Shown piece by piece: positions 1 to 9,116 of a DNA stretch of 64,000 bases. The stretch is from Methylobacter psychrophilus (GTDB lineage: Bacteria; Pseudomonadota; Gammaproteobacteria; Methylococcales; Methylomonadaceae): contig NZ_JAOEGU010000012.1 in the NCBI RefSeq assembly GCF_025583945.1, positions 1 to 64,000 on the forward strand, given 5' to 3'. Position 1 is the stretch's first letter, and the number at the start of each line of letters is the position of its first letter. The notes under the pieces were generated by a model that worked only from the letters and a program-made list of their open reading frames with translations, did no database searches and had not been told where the DNA came from. The translations under genes and the position numbers were made by a program.

Positions 1-2
1 AG

Positions 3-1985
3 GTGATGAATAAAATCACACCGGCTGATATTTCTGATCCCCAGGAAGTGATCGCACGTGCCAAAGCACTTACCGAGGAACTTGATACACCGATTGCACC
101 AGGCTTTGAAGCGCTGGTGTTTAAGGCGTCGCGCGGTATCGAAGATATTTATGAACTGACTTATATCCGTAAGGATGGCAGCCGTTTTCCGGCTATCATG
201 TCGATTACTGCACTACGCGATGATCAAGAGGCGATTATTGGTTATCTGCTGATCGGCACCGATAATACTGCACGTAAGCAGGCGGATGAGGTTATCAAAA
301 AACTTACTTTAGCTACTGTAATGCAGGCTGAAGGGCTTGCCAAATCGAAAGCGCAATTTCTGGCTAATATGTCACATGAAATTCGCACGCCAATGAATGG
401 AATCATTGGTTTCTCTGAACTGGCGTTGCTCAGAGAGATGCCTTTTGATATACGGGATTATCTAACCAAGATTAATACCTCTTCCATAGGGCTGCTGGGG
501 ATATTGAATGATATTCTGGATTTATCCAAACTGGATGCAGGAGGTATCAGTCTTAGTCTTGGCTTGTTTGCTGTTGATGATCTAAGGAACATGCTAAATA
601 CCTTGTTTATTGATAGTGCCGAAAAAAAAGGGCTGGCATTTACTATAGACATCGGGCCAGAGATGCCATGTAACCTAATTGGTGATGAGCTCCGTTTGCA
701 ACAGGTACTGGTTAATCTGCTGGGTAATGCGCTCAAGTTTACCTCGAGCGGTTCTGTCAGTCTTGGTATTACCCTGCTGGAAAGTGATTCCTTACAAGCC
801 CGGATATTGTGTTGTGTTAAAGATACCGGTATCGGTATGTCCACCAAGGAACAGGGAAAATTATTCCAGCCTTTCAGTCAGGCCGATGACTCTATCACAC
901 GTAGGTTTGGGGGAACCGGCCTCGGACTGGCACTTAGCCATAATCTCGTAAAATTAATGGGTGGCAATCTTATAGTAGAAAGTATGCCCGAAGTGGGTAG
1001 CAGTTTTAGTTTTGAATTGGTTTTTGGCTTGTCGTCTGAGTCTTTCCGCGAAAAAATCAAGCAACCATCAGGAACCCTCAGTTCAGCATTGCAAGAGTTT
1101 GGCCAGCAACTTGTCGGCATCCGAATTCTGGTGGCAGAAGATAATCTTTTTAATCAGCAAATTATCCGGGAGTTTCTTGTCTTATCCGGCATTAGTGTTG
1201 AGATTGCCAATAACGGCAAAGAAGCGCTGACTTTTCTTGAGCAAGGCTCATTTGATGCGGTGTTGATGGATATTCACATGCCCATCATGGATGGATTTGC
1301 TGCAACCCAAGAGATACGTAACCAGCCATGCTTTGCAAATCTGCCGGTAATTGCACTTACGGCCGGTGTAACCGAAGAGGAACGTGGCCAATGCCTGGAA
1401 GCAGGTATGAATGATTTTATCAGTAAACCTATTAATCCATCGTTACTCTTATCAACGTTGGTACAATGGGTAAAACCTCCTTCCGTGACAATAATGGCTA
1501 TTGATACTGTCAAATTACCGGTAAGAGAATGTGAAGATGATTTCTTGATATCAGATAGCATCGATAACGTCTTAAACATGCAGTCTTTATTGGTTGATAC
1601 TGCTGATATTAATAATTTGTTGAAACCCATTCTGGACCGGGATATGTGCGTCTTAAAAGAGTTGGTTGGCGATGATCCAGAGACTATTTCCGAGTTTCTG
1701 AGTTATTTTACTGTTATTGCCATTGAGATAAGTGCAGAAATAATTGCGGCTATTAATAACCGACAGGTTATTGTAGCAGGTAGCGCCGCTCATAAACTAA
1801 AAGGTTCAGCATTCAGCGTTGGAGCAATCAGGTTGGGTGAGTTATGTGCTCAACTTGAGAGTGCAGGAAAATCCGGTAATGAGGCTATACTTAAGAGCTT
1901 ATTACCTGGCTTTGAAAGAGAGTGGGAGTTATTGCAACAATCTCTGCTTGCCTGGCCCGATGAGCCAACGCAGGAATTAATATGA
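3..1985 (+). CDS. Hybrid sensor histidine kinase with REC and HPt domains, 5'-truncated by window edge
   Basis: Multidomain phosphorelay kinase. Domains in order (residues counted from base 3): the end of a PAS domain (about 1-95, with the typical [10 protein letters not shown] strand), HisKA with phospho-acceptor His125 in [12 protein letters not shown], a HATPase domain (N box [25 protein letters not shown]), a receiver domain with acidic pair ED near 379 and phospho-acceptor Asp423 (LMDIHMP), and a C-terminal HPt domain with His597 in AAHKLKGSA. The first codons read as the middle of a PAS domain, and the [13 protein letters not shown] stretch is typical of internal PAS repeats, so the gene almost certainly begins upstream of the window. 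The full His-Asp-His chain suggests a final Asp acceptor on another protein; the lone receiver protein at 3065-3475 is a possible partner, but that is only proximity. Confidence 0.9.
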   Translation: MMNKITPADISDPQEVIARAKALTEELDTPIAPGFEALVFKASRGIEDIYELTYIRKDGSRFPAIMSITALRDDQEAIIGYLLIGTDNTARKQADEVIKKLTLATVMQAEGLAKSKAQFLANMSHEIRTPMNGIIGFSELALLREMPFDIRDYLTKINTSSIGLLGILNDILDLSKLDAGGISLSLGLFAVDDLRNMLNTLFIDSAEKKGLAFTIDIGPEMPCNLIGDELRLQQVLVNLLGNALKFTSSGSVSLGITLLESDSLQARILCCVKDTGIGMSTKEQGKLFQPFSQADDSITRRFGGTGLGLALSHNLVKLMGGNLIVESMPEVGSSFSFELVFGLSSESFREKIKQPSGTLSSALQEFGQQLVGIRILVAEDNLFNQQIIREFLVLSGISVEIANNGKEALTFLEQGSFDAVLMDIHMPIMDGFAATQEIRNQPCFANLPVIALTAGVTEEERGQCLEAGMNDFISKPINPSLLLSTLVQWVKPPSVTIMAIDTVKLPVRECEDDFLISDSIDNVLNMQSLLVDTADINNLLKPILDRDMCVLKELVGDDPETISEFLSYFTVIAIEISAEIIAAINNRQVIVAGSAAHKLKGSAFSVGAIRLGELCAQLESAGKSGNEAILKSLLPGFEREWELLQQSLLAWPDEPTQELI

Positions 1986-2007
1986 AATTATTATTTTAAA
2001 AACCTTA

Positions 2008-2090
2008 TTCACCATAAAGGCACGAAGTACACTGAGAAAAAATTTGTTTTTATTCAGCGCATTAAAAACTTCGTGTACTTCGTAGTGAGT
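2008..2090. repeat. CACGAAG-family palindromic repeat, diverged copy
   Basis: Imperfect inverted repeat: the left arm contains CACGAAGTACACT and the right arm ACTTCGTGTACTTCGTAGTGAG, about 30 bases apart. It lies just after the kinase stop and is followed by a T run, so it might also end transcription of the kinase. It resembles better copies at 6118, 7416, 41095 and 60976. Confidence 0.6.
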
Positions 2091-2160
2091 TTTTTATTTT
2101 TGTACCAAAAATGAATACTTTCATAGCTTCTTAGAGTGGTCTTATTCCGGTCTACGTCTA

Positions 2161-3045
2161 ATGCTTGTTATTACTAACTCCACTGACATAATGAATAAAG
2201 TTCTAGTTGATACTTTAAGCAATGCTGAGGCCCAAGAGCTACTCAAAGGCATTATTATTCCACCTCAGCCTGTTATTTTAGCTGCTGTTATGCAGGAGCA
2301 AAGCAAAAATGACGGCGGTTGTCCGCGTGAGATAGCGCGATTGATCAAAACTGACGTAGGTCTTTCCGCAGCGGTATTAAAAACTATCAATTCAGCATAT
2401 TACGGCTTGCGTAATGAAGTGGACAGCATTGAGCGGGCCATAATGCTGTTGGGTATTAAAAATATTGCTACTTTAGTGACGGCTTTTTCCTTGCGTAATA
2501 TTGCGCCTGCCCTTGGTATGGAACATTATTGGAATCACAATACCCGTACGGCAATGGTATCAAATTATTTGGCCAAACGTCTTGACGGTATTGATAAGGA
2601 TGAGGTCCATTTATATAGTTTATTCCACGACTCTGGCGAGATTCTGATGATGCAGCGATTTTCCGATTATCACGAAACATTGCAATTCGCCGCTGCACCT
2701 GATGAAAATTTAATCTTGATTGAAACGTCCCGCTACTTAACTGATCACATGCTGACAGGCTCACTGTTGGCAAGAGCATGGGGTCTTCCAAAGAGCATAC
2801 GTAATGCCATAGGCAGGCATCATGATTTGGATATATTTTCGTCAAAACAATTATCTACGGCAGAATTAAATATGATTGCTATTACTCAACTGGCAGAATA
2901 TATTATTGCGAACGGTGATACTTATTTCACAAGTTATGAGTGGACAACTTTTAAATCAGAATTACTCGCTTATCTTTATTTATCCAAAGATCAATTGGAT
3001 GATTTGTTATGGGATGTGAACGATATTCTTTTAAAAAGTGAATAA
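2161..3045 (+). CDS. HDOD domain protein
   Basis: 294-residue single-domain HDOD protein, a family derived from HD hydrolases that usually lacks catalytic metal ligands and acts in signal transduction. Visible family features are the IPPQPVILAAVM start of the domain, the helical stretch IARLIKTDVGLSAAVLKTINSAYYG, the IERAIMLLGIKNI segment, a YSLFHDSGEILMM segment and an IGRHHDLD segment near residue 220. HDOD proteins often sit next to kinases and response regulators, as here, but their precise role varies and none is assigned. No strong ribosome binding site precedes base 2161; an in-frame ATG at 2191 is an alternative start that would remove 10 residues outside the domain. Confidence 0.8.
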   Translation: MLVITNSTDIMNKVLVDTLSNAEAQELLKGIIIPPQPVILAAVMQEQSKNDGGCPREIARLIKTDVGLSAAVLKTINSAYYGLRNEVDSIERAIMLLGIKNIATLVTAFSLRNIAPALGMEHYWNHNTRTAMVSNYLAKRLDGIDKDEVHLYSLFHDSGEILMMQRFSDYHETLQFAAAPDENLILIETSRYLTDHMLTGSLLARAWGLPKSIRNAIGRHHDLDIFSSKQLSTAELNMIAITQLAEYIIANGDTYFTSYEWTTFKSELLAYLYLSKDQLDDLLWDVNDILLKSE

Positions 3046-3064
3046 AATAAACTGAATCGCATTA

Positions 3065-3475
3065 TTAGTAGTTATTTTCAGTGCTTAATGTGATGCTCGT
3101 TAATGCTGTTCTGACTTTTTCCAGAAATGCAGTCCGTGTGAAAGGTTTAATAATGTAATTAGTAGCCCCTTTTTTTATGCATTCTATAATGGTTTCTCTA
3201 TTATGATCGCTCGTTACCATGATGATGGGTACTCCGGAAAGATGTTTGTAGCTTTTTATCCGTTGTAATATCTCTATTCCGGAAAAGTCGGGCATATTAA
3301 TATCTAATAAAATAAGATCCGGTCTATTCATTAGTAAGTAAGACAGGGCAGTTTCACCACGTAGTAATGAAATTATTTTATAGGGTTCATCCTTAAGGCA
3401 ATTATTGATGATTTTGTGCTGGAGCAAATCATCATCAATAACCACTACATTGGTTTTTTTTATATCCATCAACAT
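3065..3475 (-). CDS. Single-domain response regulator (CheY-like)
   Basis: 136 residues, only a receiver domain. The acidic pocket is VVIDDD (residues 11-16), the phospho-acceptor is Asp58 in LILLDINMP, the conserved Thr/Ser is in IIMVTSD and the conserved Lys is in YIIKPF. No output domain follows, so it works by protein contact or as a phosphorelay intermediate. It converges with the HDOD gene with about 20 bases between the stops. It is a reasonable candidate acceptor for the hybrid kinase at the left edge, by position only. Two ATG codons two residues apart start the protein; the first is used here. Confidence 0.85.
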   Translation of the reverse strand: MLMDIKKTNVVVIDDDLLQHKIINNCLKDEPYKIISLLRGETALSYLLMNRPDLILLDINMPDFSGIEILQRIKSYKHLSGVPIIMVTSDHNRETIIECIKKGATNYIIKPFTRTAFLEKVRTALTSITLSTENNY

Positions 3476-3766
3476 ACTGTTCTTATGCCAGAATTTATAC
3501 CCTGATGTTTTACAACAGGATTGATTATATTTTGTAGGCGATTGCCGGATTTTTTTAACATAGATGATAGTGTATGTTTAATGATTTCTGGTGTTGTCTA
3601 TCGGGGATGTTTAATTAATAATTAGCATAAAATTTCTTAAGAAAAACTATTTATTTAATATTATAATTGAAAATAATGTTTTTTATTTAGGTATTTTACT
3701 GATTTTAATATAGAACATGAATAACTTATCAGAACTTATGTTAAAGTCAACTGAATCAGAATTGAC

Positions 3767-6040
3767 TTATCTTGCTTTAGTCAAATAACTTCCGGCTTCG
3801 ATGATTTGCCCAAAACTGATACCGGCATCATTGCCGGGCAGTTGCTTGGGCAAACAGACAGTAAAGCCTTCTGCCTGCAATAAAAGTGTGACATAGTCGG
3901 TTAATAAACGATTTTGAAAAACGCCACCGGTTAAACCCACGTTAATAAACTGATGTTCGGTTTGTATTTGCTTGGCCTGTTTAACTAATGCCATTGCCAG
4001 ACTGGCATGAAAACAACTACTGCGTTTTGAGAGGGTTAAGTGTTGATTTTGTAGCATCGAGAGCAGCGGCGCCCAATCGCTTAACCATAAGCCGTCTCTA
4101 TTGCAAGTCAGCGGCAAATCAATACCCGCAGATGCTATGCCGGAGCCTGCAGCTTCCAGCCACATCGGCGCATGGCCGTCAAAATCCGCCTGTTGCACAA
4201 TGCCGGTTAGTGCCGCAGCGGCATCAAACAAGCGGCCAACTGAACTGGATAACGGGCAGTTAATTTGTTTTTGCCAGGTTTGTTTAAGTAAACCGGTTTC
4301 GACCGGGCATTCAGGCCATTCATCGCCTTGCTGCCAACATAAAGCCAATGCGCTACGCCAAGGTTCGCGTCCGGCTTTTTCACCGCCGGGTAAGCGATAA
4401 GGCTTAAATGAACTTACCCGTCGCCAGTCTCCCGGTTTACCCAATAAACCTTCGCCGCCCCAGATGGTGCCATCTTCGCCGAAGCCTGTGCCATCCCAGG
4501 TAAAGACCAGCATGGTTTCTGCAATTTGATGTTCAGCGGCTAAAGCGGCTGCATGGGCATGATGATGAAATACTTTATGCACGCTAAAGCCTGAACGTTC
4601 AGCCCAGCGACTTGCGCTGTAATCCGGGTGCGCATCGCAAACACATTGCTTGACGGTAAGGCCATAAAGTCGGGTAAGGTCAGCGATGGTTTGTTCAAAT
4701 ACCTGTTGGCTTCTTGGTGAGCCAAGATCGCCTATATGGGGAGAAATAACGACGCGCTGGTCCCAAGCCAGAGCAATGGTGTTTTTCATTTGACCGCCCA
4801 CCGCCAATAAGGGACAGGCTAAAGAAAATGGCAAAGTAAACTCTAGCGGTGCCATTCCGCGACCTACTCTTATGGCGCGTGCAGAACCCCCGATAACTTT
4901 GTAAACGCTGTCATCCGCCGGCCTTAATATCGGTCGATTATGATGTAAAAAAGCATCGGCGATAAGTCCCAGGCGACTTTCAACTTGCTCAGCTTCGGTT
5001 AATACCGGTTCGCCGCTGATGTTGGCAGAGGTGGCAATTAAGGGCGCGCCATAGTCTTGCAGTAATAAATGATGCAGAGGACTATAAGGCAGCATGATGC
5101 CTAATTCATGCATTTCAGGCGCTACTGATTCTGCTAAATCGGCATTCAGGCATTTTTTTATCAGCACGATGGGGCGGCTTTGATCAGTCAGTTGCGTCAG
5201 TTCAGTTGCCGATGTCTTAGTATAGTGTCGAACCTGATCAAGGCCATCATCACCAGACCAGGGCAACATGACTGCCAGGGGTTTAAAACGGCGCTGTTTA
5301 CGAAGGCGCAGTGTTAAGACAACCGCTTCCGAGGTTGCCGAGCACAGTAAATGATAACCACCGATACCTTTAACAGCAACAATTAAGCCCGCTTGCAGTG
5401 CTGCGACTGTAGCCTTAATGGCCGCTTCGTTATCATTAATATCAGCGCTGCCTGGACGATGAAAGGCAAGCGTCGGGCCGCAAGCAGGGCAGGCCAGTGG
5501 TTGGGCATGAAAGCGTCGATCAAGCGGGTTCTCATAGTCTTTGCGGCACTCTGAACAAAGCGGAAAATCAGCCATGCTGGTGTTGGGGCGATCATAGGGC
5601 AGTTGTTTAATTAAGGTGTAGCGTGGCCCACATTGGGTGCAATTAATAAAAGGATAACGATAACGGCGCTGGGTTTTATCGCGCATCTCTGCCAAACAAT
5701 CATCACAAGTAAAATAATCCGGTGGAATATGCGCCTGACTGACATCGCCGGCGACACTGGGCAGTATGATAAAAGTGTCAAAGTCAACACCAGTGACTAT
5801 TTGCGTAACAGGGTGGTCAGGTTTTGCTAACGGCGGGGCATTGCTTATTAATTGTTGCTCAAATAGCGCCAGATTTTTAAGGGAGCCTTGTACCCATATT
5901 TCAACTTGTCCGGCACGGTTACGTACCCAGCCCGATAAATTATGTTGATGTGCCAGCCGGCTGACAAAAGGCCTGAAACCAACGCCTTGGACGCGGCCCG
6001 TTATAGTGATTTTTCTGGCTTGAAGCTGGTCAATAGTCAA
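3767..6040 (-). CDS. hypF: Carbamoyltransferase HypF, [NiFe]-hydrogenase maturation
   Basis: HypF transfers the carbamoyl group of carbamoyl phosphate, through an adenylate, to the C-terminal Cys of HypE; this is the source of the CN ligands of the NiFe site. The 757 residues match the family length. Domains in order: acylphosphatase-like (GRVQGVGFRPFV, about 14-100), two zinc-finger motifs (CDDCLAEM and CTQCGPRYTL, then CSECRKDY and CPACGP), a YrdC-like domain (KGIGGYHLLCSA, about 225-400) and a Kae1-like domain with the metal motif HHHAHAAAL and TWDGTGFGEDG. It is the last gene of the hydrogenase block, separated from hypD by a 201-base gap that holds a CACGAAG repeat. Its substrate protein HypE is not encoded in the window. 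Confidence 0.95.
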   Translation of the reverse strand: MTIDQLQARKITITGRVQGVGFRPFVSRLAHQHNLSGWVRNRAGQVEIWVQGSLKNLALFEQQLISNAPPLAKPDHPVTQIVTGVDFDTFIILPSVAGDVSQAHIPPDYFTCDDCLAEMRDKTQRRYRYPFINCTQCGPRYTLIKQLPYDRPNTSMADFPLCSECRKDYENPLDRRFHAQPLACPACGPTLAFHRPGSADINDNEAAIKATVAALQAGLIVAVKGIGGYHLLCSATSEAVVLTLRLRKQRRFKPLAVMLPWSGDDGLDQVRHYTKTSATELTQLTDQSRPIVLIKKCLNADLAESVAPEMHELGIMLPYSPLHHLLLQDYGAPLIATSANISGEPVLTEAEQVESRLGLIADAFLHHNRPILRPADDSVYKVIGGSARAIRVGRGMAPLEFTLPFSLACPLLAVGGQMKNTIALAWDQRVVISPHIGDLGSPRSQQVFEQTIADLTRLYGLTVKQCVCDAHPDYSASRWAERSGFSVHKVFHHHAHAAALAAEHQIAETMLVFTWDGTGFGEDGTIWGGEGLLGKPGDWRRVSSFKPYRLPGGEKAGREPWRSALALCWQQGDEWPECPVETGLLKQTWQKQINCPLSSSVGRLFDAAAALTGIVQQADFDGHAPMWLEAAGSGIASAGIDLPLTCNRDGLWLSDWAPLLSMLQNQHLTLSKRSSCFHASLAMALVKQAKQIQTEHQFINVGLTGGVFQNRLLTDYVTLLLQAEGFTVCLPKQLPGNDAGISFGQIIEAGSYLTKAR

Positions 6041-6117
6041 TAGACAAATTTCCTGTTAAAACATTTCAGTTGGGGTGGATAAGCTTCGGGATGAATACAG
6101 GTAAAGCTTAAAAAATT

Positions 6118-6208
6118 TTCACCACGAAGACACGAGAAAGATTTTCACCACGAAGACACGAAGGACACGAAGTTATTTTTTGTTCTTCTTCGTGTCTTCG
6201 TGGTGAAT
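6118..6208. repeat. CACGAAG-family palindromic repeat in the hypD-hypF gap
   Basis: TTTTCACCACGAAGACACGA occurs as two direct copies on the left (from 6118 and 6143), then AAGGACACGAAG, and the right arm is CTTCTTCGTGTCTTCGTGGTGAA ending at 6208. The arms can form a long hairpin in the hyp transcript. Same family as copies at 2008, 7416, 41095 and 60976. Confidence 0.85.
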
Positions 6209-6241
6209 AATTAATATGTTTCATTTTCTAATGGTTGAGTA

Positions 6242-7363
6242 TCAACCGGGTACTTTCATGCCTTTCGTAGACAAATTGCTTTTAATACCGGATGCCCACC
6301 AGATACGACAAGCGCCTTCATCGGATACCATACAAGGGCCTACAGGACTGCGGGGGATGCAGGATTCGCCATATAAACGACATTCATTCGGCTTGATTTT
6401 ACCTAAAACAACTTTTGCACAATCACAACCCGGCGGCATGGCACCGGCTTTTTTTCGGGCTTCGTCAGCATAAACAGGAAAACGGTATCGGGCATTATGT
6501 GCGGTAAACTTTGCGGTTAACTCAAGACCGGATTGTGGAATAATACCAATGCCTCGCCAAGGCGCATCAATAATATCAAGGGTTGAATTTAACAATTTTT
6601 TAGCGGTATTATTGCCATTCGGTGTGACTACCTGAGTGTAACAATTATCAAGAAATAGCTTGTGTTCGATTAACTGGCGCAATACCGAATAAATGGCGGC
6701 CAGCAGACTTTCGGTGGTAAATCCTGATATTGCGGTTGGAATATGATGTTGATCAACAACAAAGCGCCATTCTTCCGAGCCCATAATGGTGGCGACATGG
6801 CCTGGTGCAATCAGGGCGTCAAAAACTGGCGTATCAGAGTCCAGTAACATGGCTACGGCAGGCCACGTTAAACGACCGCTCATTAATAGTAATAAATTAT
6901 CAGGAATGCCTTCAGCGAGCATCGCAGCGACCGGAGCGCAGGTGGTTTCAAAACCGGCGACAAAAAAGACGACCGTTTTTTCAGGATTGGCCCTGGCAAT
7001 TTTAACGGCTTCGGTTGGCGAGGCAATGGGCCGGATATCCGCACCCGCAGCTTTGGCCTGCTCCAGGGTACGAATAGCCGCTTTGGGTACATTAACCGGA
7101 ACACGTAACATATCGCCGAAGGCCAATAATACGACCTCTTCATTAACCGCGATTTGTATGGCTTGATAAATATCTTCTTCCGGACAAATACAAACTGGAC
7201 AGCCCGGCCCCGGAATCAATTCAATATTAGCGGGCAGCGCAGTACGTAAACCCGCCATGGAAATAGATCGCTCATGGCCGCCACAAACATTCATGATCCG
7301 AACTTTAGCGGGCAAGGGCAGTTCGCGAATTTTTTCCAGCAATTGTTTTGCGCCAGTCAGCAT
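6242..7363 (-). CDS. hypD: HypD, Fe(CN)2CO assembly scaffold of [NiFe]-hydrogenase
   Basis: HypD with HypC carries the iron that receives the CN and CO ligands. From ATG at 7363 the protein has 373 residues, the normal family size, and begins MLTGAKQLLEKIREL. Key motifs: NVCGGHE with Cys27, GPGCPVCICPEEDI (Cys55, Cys58, Cys60), and the C-terminal iron-sulfur region MPPGCDCAKV followed by ESCIPRSPVGPCMV and ACRIWW. The reading frame stays open 106 codons further upstream, but that extension is encoded by the CACGAAG repeat and has no family character, so the internal ATG is chosen. The ribosome binding site is weak. It lies between two repeat-bearing gaps in the hyp block. Confidence 0.93.
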   Translation of the reverse strand: MLTGAKQLLEKIRELPLPAKVRIMNVCGGHERSISMAGLRTALPANIELIPGPGCPVCICPEEDIYQAIQIAVNEEVVLLAFGDMLRVPVNVPKAAIRTLEQAKAAGADIRPIASPTEAVKIARANPEKTVVFFVAGFETTCAPVAAMLAEGIPDNLLLLMSGRLTWPAVAMLLDSDTPVFDALIAPGHVATIMGSEEWRFVVDQHHIPTAISGFTTESLLAAIYSVLRQLIEHKLFLDNCYTQVVTPNGNNTAKKLLNSTLDIIDAPWRGIGIIPQSGLELTAKFTAHNARYRFPVYADEARKKAGAMPPGCDCAKVVLGKIKPNECRLYGESCIPRSPVGPCMVSDEGACRIWWASGIKSNLSTKGMKVPG

Positions 7364-7415
7364 AGTATTTATTCCAGGAGATGTTAAGTGTCGTCGATGA
7401 AAAGCATTAAAAGAA

Positions 7416-7600
7416 TTCACCACGAAGAGCACGAAGAAAAACAAAAAATATAACGATGCCGGTCGAGGTTTGCAACCCCGACAGTAATGTTTAAAAACTA
7501 TAATAGCTTGCAAACCTCCATCACACTCTAACCCAAGCTTTTTTCTTCGTGTTCTTCGTGTCTTCGTGGTGCAAAGATCTATATTCGTGCCTTTGTGGTG
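7416..7600. repeat. Composite CACGAAG-family repeat in the hypB-hypD gap
   Basis: The left arm TTCACCACGAAGAGCACGAA (7416-7435) pairs with a right arm TTCGTGTTCTTCGTGTCTTCGTGG around 7546-7569; a second diverged right arm (TTCGTGCCTTTGTGGTGCAAAG) ends near 7604. About 110 bases between the arms include ATGCCGGTCGAGGTTTGCAA (7456-7475), which recurs exactly in reverse orientation at 61100-61119. Confidence 0.8.
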
Positions 7601-7619
7601 CAAAGATTTAAATAAGATG

Positions 7620-8474
7620 TTATTTATGCACCTTGGCTTTATTGCTGACCGGATAAAACTTGCTGTTACCGGGTTGGGCATGAAGCAATTGCCCGTCCTG
7701 CTGTATTTTAGGGCGCTGGGTTTGTTGCTTAAGTAATAGTGCTTTATAAGCGGTTATTTCTGACTGTAACCAGGTTATCCAGGCATCCAGACCGTTACCG
7801 TCTTTTGCGCTAAATTCTATGACGGGCGCATCGTTGGCAAGATTATGCAGGTTTTGTTCGGCATTAATGGCTGAAAAGTCATCCAGGTAAGGCAACAAAT
7901 CAGTCTTGCTGATCAACATCAAGTCGGCTGCACGAAACATAACCGGATATTTTGCCGGTTTATCATCGCCTTCGGTCACTGACAGTAACACGACATTACG
8001 ATGATGACCCAGATCAAAACTGGCAGGGCAGACCAGATTACCCACATTTTCAATAAATAATAGATCCAGACCATCCAGCGCCAAATGATGCAAGGCATTA
8101 TGCACCAAATGCGCGTCCAGATGACAAGCCGTCCCTGTCATTATTTGATAAGCGGGCACACCTTGTGCCTGTATCCGTTTGGTATCATTTTCAGTTTCAA
8201 GATCACCTTCGATAACGGCGATTTTTAGCGAGTCGCGCAGGCGTTTTATCGTTGCTTCAAGTAATGCGGTTTTACCTGAACCCGGTGAAGACATTAAATT
8301 AATCACCAGTACTTTTTGAGCGTCAAAATGTGCACGATTGTGCTCGGCTTGATGATTGTTTTTTGACAACAAGTTTTGTAGTACCGAAACTGTCGTTACG
8401 CCATTTTTAGGTTTTTCTGCCATAACCAACGGGCGATTACCCGGTGTAATGTTACAACCACAGGTATTACACAT
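7620..8474 (-). CDS. hypB: HypB, nickel-inserting GTPase of hydrogenase maturation
   Basis: HypB is a SIMIBI-class GTPase that, with HypA, delivers nickel to the hydrogenase large subunit. The 284-residue protein begins MCNTCGCNITPG; the CxxCGC motif at residues 2-7 matches the N-terminal high-affinity metal site of the E. coli protein. The P-loop SSPGSGKT is at residues 62-69, followed by IEGDLETENDTKRI and the TGTACHLDAH segment with the metal-binding Cys-His at the GTPase domain. FIENVGNLVCPASFDLG and ISKTDLLPYL (G4-like) follow. There is no His-rich storage stretch. It lies downstream of hypA with a 26-base gap. Confidence 0.95.
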   Translation of the reverse strand: MCNTCGCNITPGNRPLVMAEKPKNGVTTVSVLQNLLSKNNHQAEHNRAHFDAQKVLVINLMSSPGSGKTALLEATIKRLRDSLKIAVIEGDLETENDTKRIQAQGVPAYQIMTGTACHLDAHLVHNALHHLALDGLDLLFIENVGNLVCPASFDLGHHRNVVLLSVTEGDDKPAKYPVMFRAADLMLISKTDLLPYLDDFSAINAEQNLHNLANDAPVIEFSAKDGNGLDAWITWLQSEITAYKALLLKQQTQRPKIQQDGQLLHAQPGNSKFYPVSNKAKVHK

Positions 8475-8500
8475 AATTCACTCCAATTAATTAACTTGCC

Positions 8501-8851
8501 TTAGTCTGCATTTTCTAATTCAACACGTGCCAGAATTAACTCGTCACCACTTAGTAGTTTGGTATTATAACCGCCGCAATTTTGGCATAAAAGATTATTA
8601 ATGGCGGCTTCAGATTCGACCCCACAATTGTTGCACAATACACGAATCGGCAGAGTTTCCGTTAGAAACTCCGCCTCTTCAGCTATTGTTCCGGCGCAAC
8701 TAATGCTGAAAGCGCTTTCCAGTAGTAACGGTTCGATACCTGAAAGGGGGCCTATTCTGACAATGATTCGAACGACTTTTTCTGCGTGATGTGTCTTTGC
8801 AATTGTCATTACCTGATCCATCAAGTCCTCGCAAAGCGAAAGCTCATGCAC
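8501..8851 (-). CDS. hypA: HypA, nickel chaperone of hydrogenase maturation
   Basis: HypA binds nickel through its N-terminal Met-His and carries a structural zinc site. Starting at GTG 8851 gives MHELSLCEDLMDQV and a 116-residue protein, the standard length, with His2 in place. The zinc site is CNNCG...CQNCGG (residues about 73-93). An ATG two codons upstream (8857) would give MPVHELSL and displace the nickel-binding His. A GAGGAA ribosome binding site ends 7 bases before the GTG but only 1 base before the ATG, which supports the GTG. The gene overlaps the end of hypC by 8 bases (GTGCATGA), so translation is probably coupled. Confidence 0.93.
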   Translation of the reverse strand: MHELSLCEDLMDQVMTIAKTHHAEKVVRIIVRIGPLSGIEPLLLESAFSISCAGTIAEEAEFLTETLPIRVLCNNCGVESEAAINNLLCQNCGGYNTKLLSGDELILARVELENAD

Positions 8852-9080
8852 CGGCATCTTCCTCAATCAGCATCTGATCAAGTAATTCCCATGTCGACTG
8901 AGCTTCTTCTGCGGAAATTTTCTGGATGGCATAACCAACATGAATCAGCAGATAATCTCCCTCTTGTAATGTTTCATCCTGCAACAAAAACAGACTGACA
9001 TCGCGCTTTACGCCCTTGGCATCACAATGAGCATTAAAGCCGTCAATATGGGTAATTTGCATGGGAATCGCAAGGCACAT
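8844..9080 (-). CDS. hypC: HypC/HupF family hydrogenase maturation chaperone (copy 1)
   Basis: HypC is a small chaperone that holds the Fe(CN)2CO unit with HypD and binds the immature large subunit. 78 residues; begins MCLAIPMQ, with the essential Cys2, and has a conserved HVGYAIQKI segment. About 78% identical by hand count to a second copy at 14130-14366. It lies between hupE and hypA and overlaps hypA. Confidence 0.95.
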   Translation of the reverse strand: MCLAIPMQITHIDGFNAHCDAKGVKRDVSLFLLQDETLQEGDYLLIHVGYAIQKISAEEAQSTWELLDQMLIEEDAGA

Positions 9081-9116
9081 GGCAGTTATTCCGTCTAAGT
9101 AAAAGTAATAAAGCGA

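Noticed and set aside
3730-3766. AAGTCAA/TTGACTT inverted repeat after hypF
   Set aside because: Seven AT-rich base pairs with no T run; not a convincing terminator.
7364-7681. 106-codon N-terminal extension of hypD
   Set aside because: Encoded by the CACGAAG repeat region, without family similarity; HypD normally begins at the internal Met at 7363.
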